NCBI GenBank assembly: GCA_900128585.1
Contig: LT642224.1
Coordinates: 1 to 30,913, forward strand
Length of the DNA stretch: 30,913 bases
Source of the DNA: Stramenopiles sp. TOSAG23-3
Lineage: Eukaryota > Sar
Reading direction: 5' to 3'
Shown: one piece after another, positions 27,312 to 30,913 of the stretch
Layout: the number at the start of each line of letters is the position of its first letter
Numbering within the stretch: the stretch's first letter is position 1
Program-made: the position numbers and the translations under genes
The notes under the pieces: model-generated
Database searches by the model: none
What the model saw: the letters and a program-made list of their open reading frames with translations, nothing else
Told to the model about the DNA's origin: nothing

Positions 27312-28736
27312 TTAATCGCCCTCTCTGTCGGTTTGCATCGCTGCAGAAGCATCAAGCTTGGCTTGACGCATTTTCTCACGACGCTCTTCTCTTTCCTTTC
27401 GCTGTTGTTGCAATTGCATTTCGTACTTCTCTCTTTCCGCTTGCTCGTTGTACTCTCGCACTTCTTCTACATACGCCTCCAGGTTATCGGCATCGACATC
27501 TGCGTACTTTTCTCTGAACTGTTTAAGGTATTCTTCTTGCTCCCGCTTTTGCTCGTTCTGTACATCTTGGACCAAATCACTGAAAGAACTTCTTTCCCAA
27601 AACGACTTCGTTTTCCTCTTCCCATCTGGTGTATAAAATGCGCCTGGACCTTCTATCAACCCCTCTTTCATCGAACCGTTGTACTTAAAACCAGCAGAAT
27701 TGGTGAATGTGCCCCATCCATGCTTCTTGTTCTCGGCCCAACCTCCATCGTAGACTTGACCGCCCGGGTAACGAATCACCCCCTTGCCGTGGCGTTTACC
27801 GTTGGCCCAGTCCCCTGTATATTTTACCCCACTTTTAAATGTCATCGTACCCTTTCCGTGAAACTTATCGTTTGCCCACATACCGTCATACACATGCCCA
27901 GCTTTGTACTTGGATATACCGGGCCCGTGTCTTCTATTGCTTTTCCAAACCCCGTTGTGCGTTGACCCGTCCACGAAACACATCGTGCCCCTCCCGTTCA
28001 GCTTCCCATTTTTCCAGCTTCCAGAGTAGTTAAAGTATACATGATTTCCTCGGCTATGCAAATGTTTCTTTACAGCCTTATGAAGCCCGGGAGGCGCCAC
28101 TACATCGGGCTCGAATATTAATCTCTGTTTTGGAAGGTTAACGTCCATGGGCTTGGTAGGAGTCTTTCTGATGAGCGCTAAAGTCTGCTCTTTGGGGCTA
28201 AGCATGTTCAAACGTTTAGGTTCAAGAAGTTCCTTCACTTCTTCCTCAACAACATCTTCTAACTTTTTGGGTGGGAGCCAATGGTAATATTTATCATGGG
28301 TTCTTTCGCCCGAGATTTCATCATAAAGCCTAGTGCTGAGTTTTCCCATTTTAAACTCTGACAGTTTCCCCTCTCGGGGCATGTTTTCAACGTGCGCTCG
28401 CGAAATTCCAGCTTTTCGAAGAAGTTTTCTGTACAGCGCACCTTTGGGATCAGCTTTATCAAGTTTCCTATAGTATTTCTCCAAAGGTTTTGTGGGCGAG
28501 TCTTCCTTCTTATAGTCATAATGCGTGTACTTCGAGTAAATGGTTTCCCCGCTGGAATCACTATCGTACGATCGTGCCGTCTCAGGCTTTTTTGTCGTTG
28601 CCAAAAGTTTTGCAGCTTCCATTTTCGCAGCATCTAGGTCTTTTTTGACTGCCTCCGCATGCTCCGCCGCATTGTCCAACTTGTCGAGCTTGTCCCGGGC
28701 TGAGTCAGGCGCGTCCCACTCATCATCATCCGCCAT
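27312..28736 (-). CDS. MORN-repeat protein with C-terminal coiled coil
   Basis: The product is 474 aa. Residues 1-230 are charged with no recognised domain (an acidic start, then KYYRKLDKADPKGALYRKLL at 88-107). Six MORN repeats run from about 235 to 368: YSGSWKNGKLNGRGTM, HNGVWKSNRRHGPG, YDGMWANDKFHGKGTM, YTGDWANGKRHGKG, YDGGWAENKKHGWGTF and YNGSMKEGLIEGPGAF. A charged coiled coil rich in Glu, Arg and Gln follows (about 393-462). MORN proteins link membranes or cytoskeleton, and several act in flagella. The localisation here is unknown, but other cytoskeletal genes are nearby (CEP19-like, CFAP144-like). The ATG at 28736 begins MADDDEWDAP, a sound start. Confidence 0.92.
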   Translation of the reverse strand: MADDDEWDAPDSARDKLDKLDNAAEHAEAVKKDLDAAKMEAAKLLATTKKPETARSYDSDSSGETIYSKYTHYDYKKEDSPTKPLEKYYRKLDKADPKGALYRKLLRKAGISRAHVENMPREGKLSEFKMGKLSTRLYDEISGERTHDKYYHWLPPKKLEDVVEEEVKELLEPKRLNMLSPKEQTLALIRKTPTKPMDVNLPKQRLIFEPDVVAPPGLHKAVKKHLHSRGNHVYFNYSGSWKNGKLNGRGTMCFVDGSTHNGVWKSNRRHGPGISKYKAGHVYDGMWANDKFHGKGTMTFKSGVKYTGDWANGKRHGKGVIRYPGGQVYDGGWAENKKHGWGTFTNSAGFKYNGSMKEGLIEGPGAFYTPDGKRKTKSFWERSSFSDLVQDVQNEQKREQEEYLKQFREKYADVDADNLEAYVEEVREYNEQAEREKYEMQLQQQRKEREERREKMRQAKLDASAAMQTDREGD

Positions 28737-29168
28737 TGTGATTAAATATTACGGATTGCAACTTACAAAAGATCCACTGCACAAATGTCAGCTTTCATCA
28801 ATTTAACGCGATTGCGGAGTAATAATTTGACATGTTCGAACGAGCATTTTTCCGTGAGATTTTAGGGGTCTTTGTTTACTTACGCAAGGAGTGAGTGTAT
28901 TTTATTTATTCTAATTCTTCTTCTTAATTATTATTATTATTATTATAACGGCTGCTGCTATTGTACATTATATATGCTTCTTCCACCATCCTTCTCATCA
29001 TCATCCTCCTGCTGTTCTGCTGTTGGCTGTTGCATGTTGATACGAATAATTATTAGACGCCTACGTACCCTACGATACGTACTACGAGTTAAAATTATAG
29101 CAGTTTTCTTTGTTGTTGTTTAAGCATTTTTAATTCCAGTTTCTATTTCACATATTATACTATATTTT

Positions 29169-29223
29169 ATGCAAGGGAAATACTCTAGTGTATATCTATG
29201 CAAGAGAAATACTCTACTGTATA
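29169..29223. repeat. Short tandem duplication
   Basis: TGCAAGGGAAATACTCTAGT (29170-29189) is followed by TGCAAGAGAAATACTCTACT (29200-29219), 18 of 20 bases identical, giving a 30-bp direct repeat. Recent local duplication is likely. Confidence 0.75.
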
Positions 29224-29310
29224 TTATATCTAATTATACTAAATAGTTAATTATAAAAACCTTAATGAGTTTTCTTTTCAATCCACCAATAGGACAACAG
29301 CAGTCGTCGG

Positions 29311-29521
29311 CTTCTCTTCTTTTTCTTTTTTCTTTTTCTTTTTCTTTTTCTTTTTCTTCTTTTTCTTTTTCTTTTTCTTTTTTCTTTTTTTTTCTTTTTC
29401 TTTTTCTTCTTTTTCTTTTTCTTTTTCTTTTCCTTTTTCTTTTTCTTTTTCTTCTTCTTCTTCTTCTTCTTCTTCTTCTTCTTCTTCTTCTTCTTCTTCT
29501 TCTTCTTCTTCTTTTTTTTTT
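29311..29521. repeat. TTTTTC / TTC pyrimidine tract
   Basis: About 210 bases of C/T only. The left part is TTTTTC hexanucleotide repeats with TTC interruptions, and the right part (about 29450-29510) is pure TTC. The largest tract in the window. Long poly-Lys/Arg and poly-Phe/Leu frames across it are artefacts. Confidence 0.97.
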
Positions 29522-29724
29522 ATTATTCATCCATCTTCTTCTTCTTCTTGTTGAGATAATTATTGTCATTGTTGATGATTACAAATTGCCAAGCTCAAAT
29601 TACTCTGTACGATGCACTTCTCGCTGTAACAGAATTATGAAACCGAATTAACCAAATTCTTTTCATTCGTAGAATTTCTCGGCCTGTTTTAACCCGTATA
29701 TTGATTACCTGCCCTTCGTTGCCC

Positions 29725-30432
29725 ATGATAATTACAATGAGATCTACTCTGTGGGTATGTTTAGTGTTCGTCTTCGAGTTAATGCAGCTGAACACGTCTG
29801 ACGCGAACTGTCCCAAAAAATTAGTTGCCGATACTCTGCGAGTTGACGTAGAAGATATTGACCTTTACTGCGACCCAGACGGTTGGTTTCACGAAAGAAT
29901 AAATAGACACATTCGTTTGAAGAATTTTTGCGGTTGCGAAGGAGAATTTAACCACGACGTTTACTGCACTGTTCACAGTGAAGTGGAGGTGGAAAACAAC
30001 TTGGATTGCGAAGGACTTCCCCTTCCGCCACCTTCTCTTCGTTTGATAGAGATCAGAGAAAAGCGGATGCTGGAACAGAGACAAAAGGAAAAAGTGAAGG
30101 AGCGCCTTGAAGAAGCGGAGAAAGCTGAAGAAAGCAACAAGCACGAACAGAGTAAAAAACACCTCGAAGAGCAGGACGAAAAGCGAATGAAAATTTTAAA
30201 GGCGGAGGAGCAGGAAGAAAAACGTCGGGTAAAATACGAAGAGGAAGAAAAAAAATATATCGCAGAGGTAATGGACAACGACCCCAATGCGCAGGTAGCA
30301 AAGTTTTTGGAAGGAGATCATTTAGACGACGCGCCAACAGATTCTAACGGGGTTCAAAGCGTTGCCGAAACACAGGATTCTATGGAAATAAAAAAAAACC
30401 TGGAACGGTTAGAGACAGAAGATGGGCTGTAA
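29725..30432 (+). CDS. Secreted/ER-lumenal Cys-containing coiled-coil protein, unknown function
   Basis: The product is 235 aa from ATG 29725, or 231 aa from ATG 29737. The frame upstream begins only with TTG. With the second start, residues 1-22 are a signal peptide or membrane anchor (RSTLWVCLVFVFELM, then a polar end at NTSDA). The next 70 residues hold six cysteines (25, 45, 65, 67, 77, 91) in a compact block (LKNFCGCEGEF, then DVYCTVHSE), suggesting a disulfide domain. Residues about 100-180 form a highly charged Glu/Lys coiled coil. I do not recognise a family. An ER or secreted location is inferred. It lacks an HDEL-like retention signal (ends TEDGL). Confidence 0.72.
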   Translation: MIITMRSTLWVCLVFVFELMQLNTSDANCPKKLVADTLRVDVEDIDLYCDPDGWFHERINRHIRLKNFCGCEGEFNHDVYCTVHSEVEVENNLDCEGLPLPPPSLRLIEIREKRMLEQRQKEKVKERLEEAEKAEESNKHEQSKKHLEEQDEKRMKILKAEEQEEKRRVKYEEEEKKYIAEVMDNDPNAQVAKFLEGDHLDDAPTDSNGVQSVAETQDSMEIKKNLERLETEDGL

Positions 30433-30696
30433 GGCCAACGGTTTTTTGAAGCTAACTGCACGAGAGTGTGAAGTGATACACTCTTAATACAATTTAAGAA
30501 GAAAATCAGCTCCTATGATACCAAAAGTAGTTCGTAAAACGATGCCAAAACATTATAAATACACAGGTTAAAATATTAAAATTATATTATATTTTTTTAA
30601 AAAAAATGCAGTTCTACAATTTGGGATAATCTTGAGAGTCTTAAAACATACTATATCATTAGTTTAAAAAAAAAATGCGAAGTGCAACCCACCTGC

Positions 30697-30913
30697 TTAA
30701 TAGTCAAGGCCTTCGGGGCGCGTTCGTTTTGTACTGCTTCCAGCCGCACTTGTGGGCGCCCTCTGCCCTCTTCCCCTAACTTTTACCTTTCTTCGCCGCC
30801 CTTCATAAGATTCAATATCGTCGTCATCATCGTAAGAATAGTCATCAAGTGCTCCATCTCCTTGCATCATGTCTTGCATAAAGGCTGCCATCATCGCCTC
30901 CTCCAAGCCACCA
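30697..30913 (-). CDS. C-terminal fragment of an unidentified protein
   Basis: The frame runs off the right edge, so only the last 71 residues are seen. It shows a Met-rich helix (LEEAMMAAFMQDMMQGD), an acidic Asp-rich stretch (YSYDDDDDIESYEG), and a basic tail (RRRKVKVRGRGQR, then STKRTRPEGLDY). Acidic-then-basic disordered tails are common in nuclear or chaperone-associated proteins, but no family can be named. It converges on the secreted coiled-coil gene. Confidence 0.55.
   Translation of the reverse strand, partial: GGLEEAMMAAFMQDMMQGDGALDDYSYDDDDDIESYEGRRRKVKVRGRGQRAPTSAAGSSTKRTRPEGLDY

Larger units (their letters stand above)
28737..29724. promoter_or_regulatory. Divergent gap between MORN gene and secreted coiled-coil gene
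   Basis: This 988-bp gap contains two promoters. The right third is a large pyrimidine tract (29311-29521). Around 29172-29225 there is a tandem pair of a 30-base unit (TATGCAAGGGAAATACTCTA / CTATGCAAGAGAAATACTCT). A GTAC-rich stretch lies at 29063-29090. No gene or structured RNA was recognised. Confidence 0.5.

Noticed and set aside
29234-29651. Long frames on both strands over the TTTTTC/TTC tract
   Set aside because: Low-complexity artefacts of a microsatellite.
1-30913. tRNA, rRNA, CRISPR, insertion sequence or viral genes
   Set aside because: I looked for T-loop sequences, regularly spaced repeats with unique spacers, and transposase or polymerase motifs, and saw none; the tandem arrays are simple microsatellites.

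Overview
The window is nuclear DNA of a unicellular eukaryote, probably a flagellated protist or alga. It holds 18 protein genes (17 complete or nearly so, one cut by the right edge), mostly single-exon, separated by 0.1-1.3 kb of AT-rich DNA. The eukaryotic assignment rests on a spliceosomal NTC subunit (SYF1/XAB2), a cytosolic Fe-S assembly factor (anamorsin/Dre2), an EARP-interacting WD40 protein (EIPR1/TSSC1), a nuclear-encoded mitochondrial uL15, and basal-body/axoneme proteins (CEP19-like, CFAP144-like). The standard code is used, with TAA, TAG and TGA all acting as stops. I cannot fix the lineage. A stramenopile or similar alga fits the intron-poor layout and the bacterial-type homoserine dehydrogenase, but this is inference.

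Layout, left to right: GAA-rich repeat; Dre2 (+); EIPR1 (-); APH-fold kinase-like membrane protein (+); homoserine dehydrogenase (-); TMEM180-like MFS transporter (-); CD36/LIMP-2-like protein with an odd 3' end (+), immediately followed by a large protein with a degenerate EF-hand-like segment (+); MATE transporter (-); armadillo-like membrane protein with one inferred 70-nt intron (+); ankyrin protein (-); mitochondrial uL15 (-); small glycine-rich membrane protein (+); CEP19-like (-); CFAP144-like (+); SYF1/XAB2 (-); MORN-repeat protein (-); signal-peptide coiled-coil protein (+); C-terminal fragment of an acidic/basic-tailed protein (-).

The genes alternate strands: six divergent pairs, seven convergent pairs and four tandem pairs. 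Long purine/pyrimidine-asymmetric GAA/TTC tracts sit in five of the six divergent (shared-promoter) gaps but in only one of seven convergent gaps. Convergent gaps instead share short AT-rich dispersed motifs. Two neighbouring divergent genes (CEP19-like and CFAP144-like) are both ciliary and may share a promoter. I saw no tRNA, rRNA, transposase, viral gene or CRISPR array, and no operon logic is expected.

I do not see a clear undescribed multi-gene system. The items most worth a second look are the CD36-like/EF-hand junction, the hidden intron in the armadillo-like gene, the tract/orientation pattern, and the repeated intergenic motifs.
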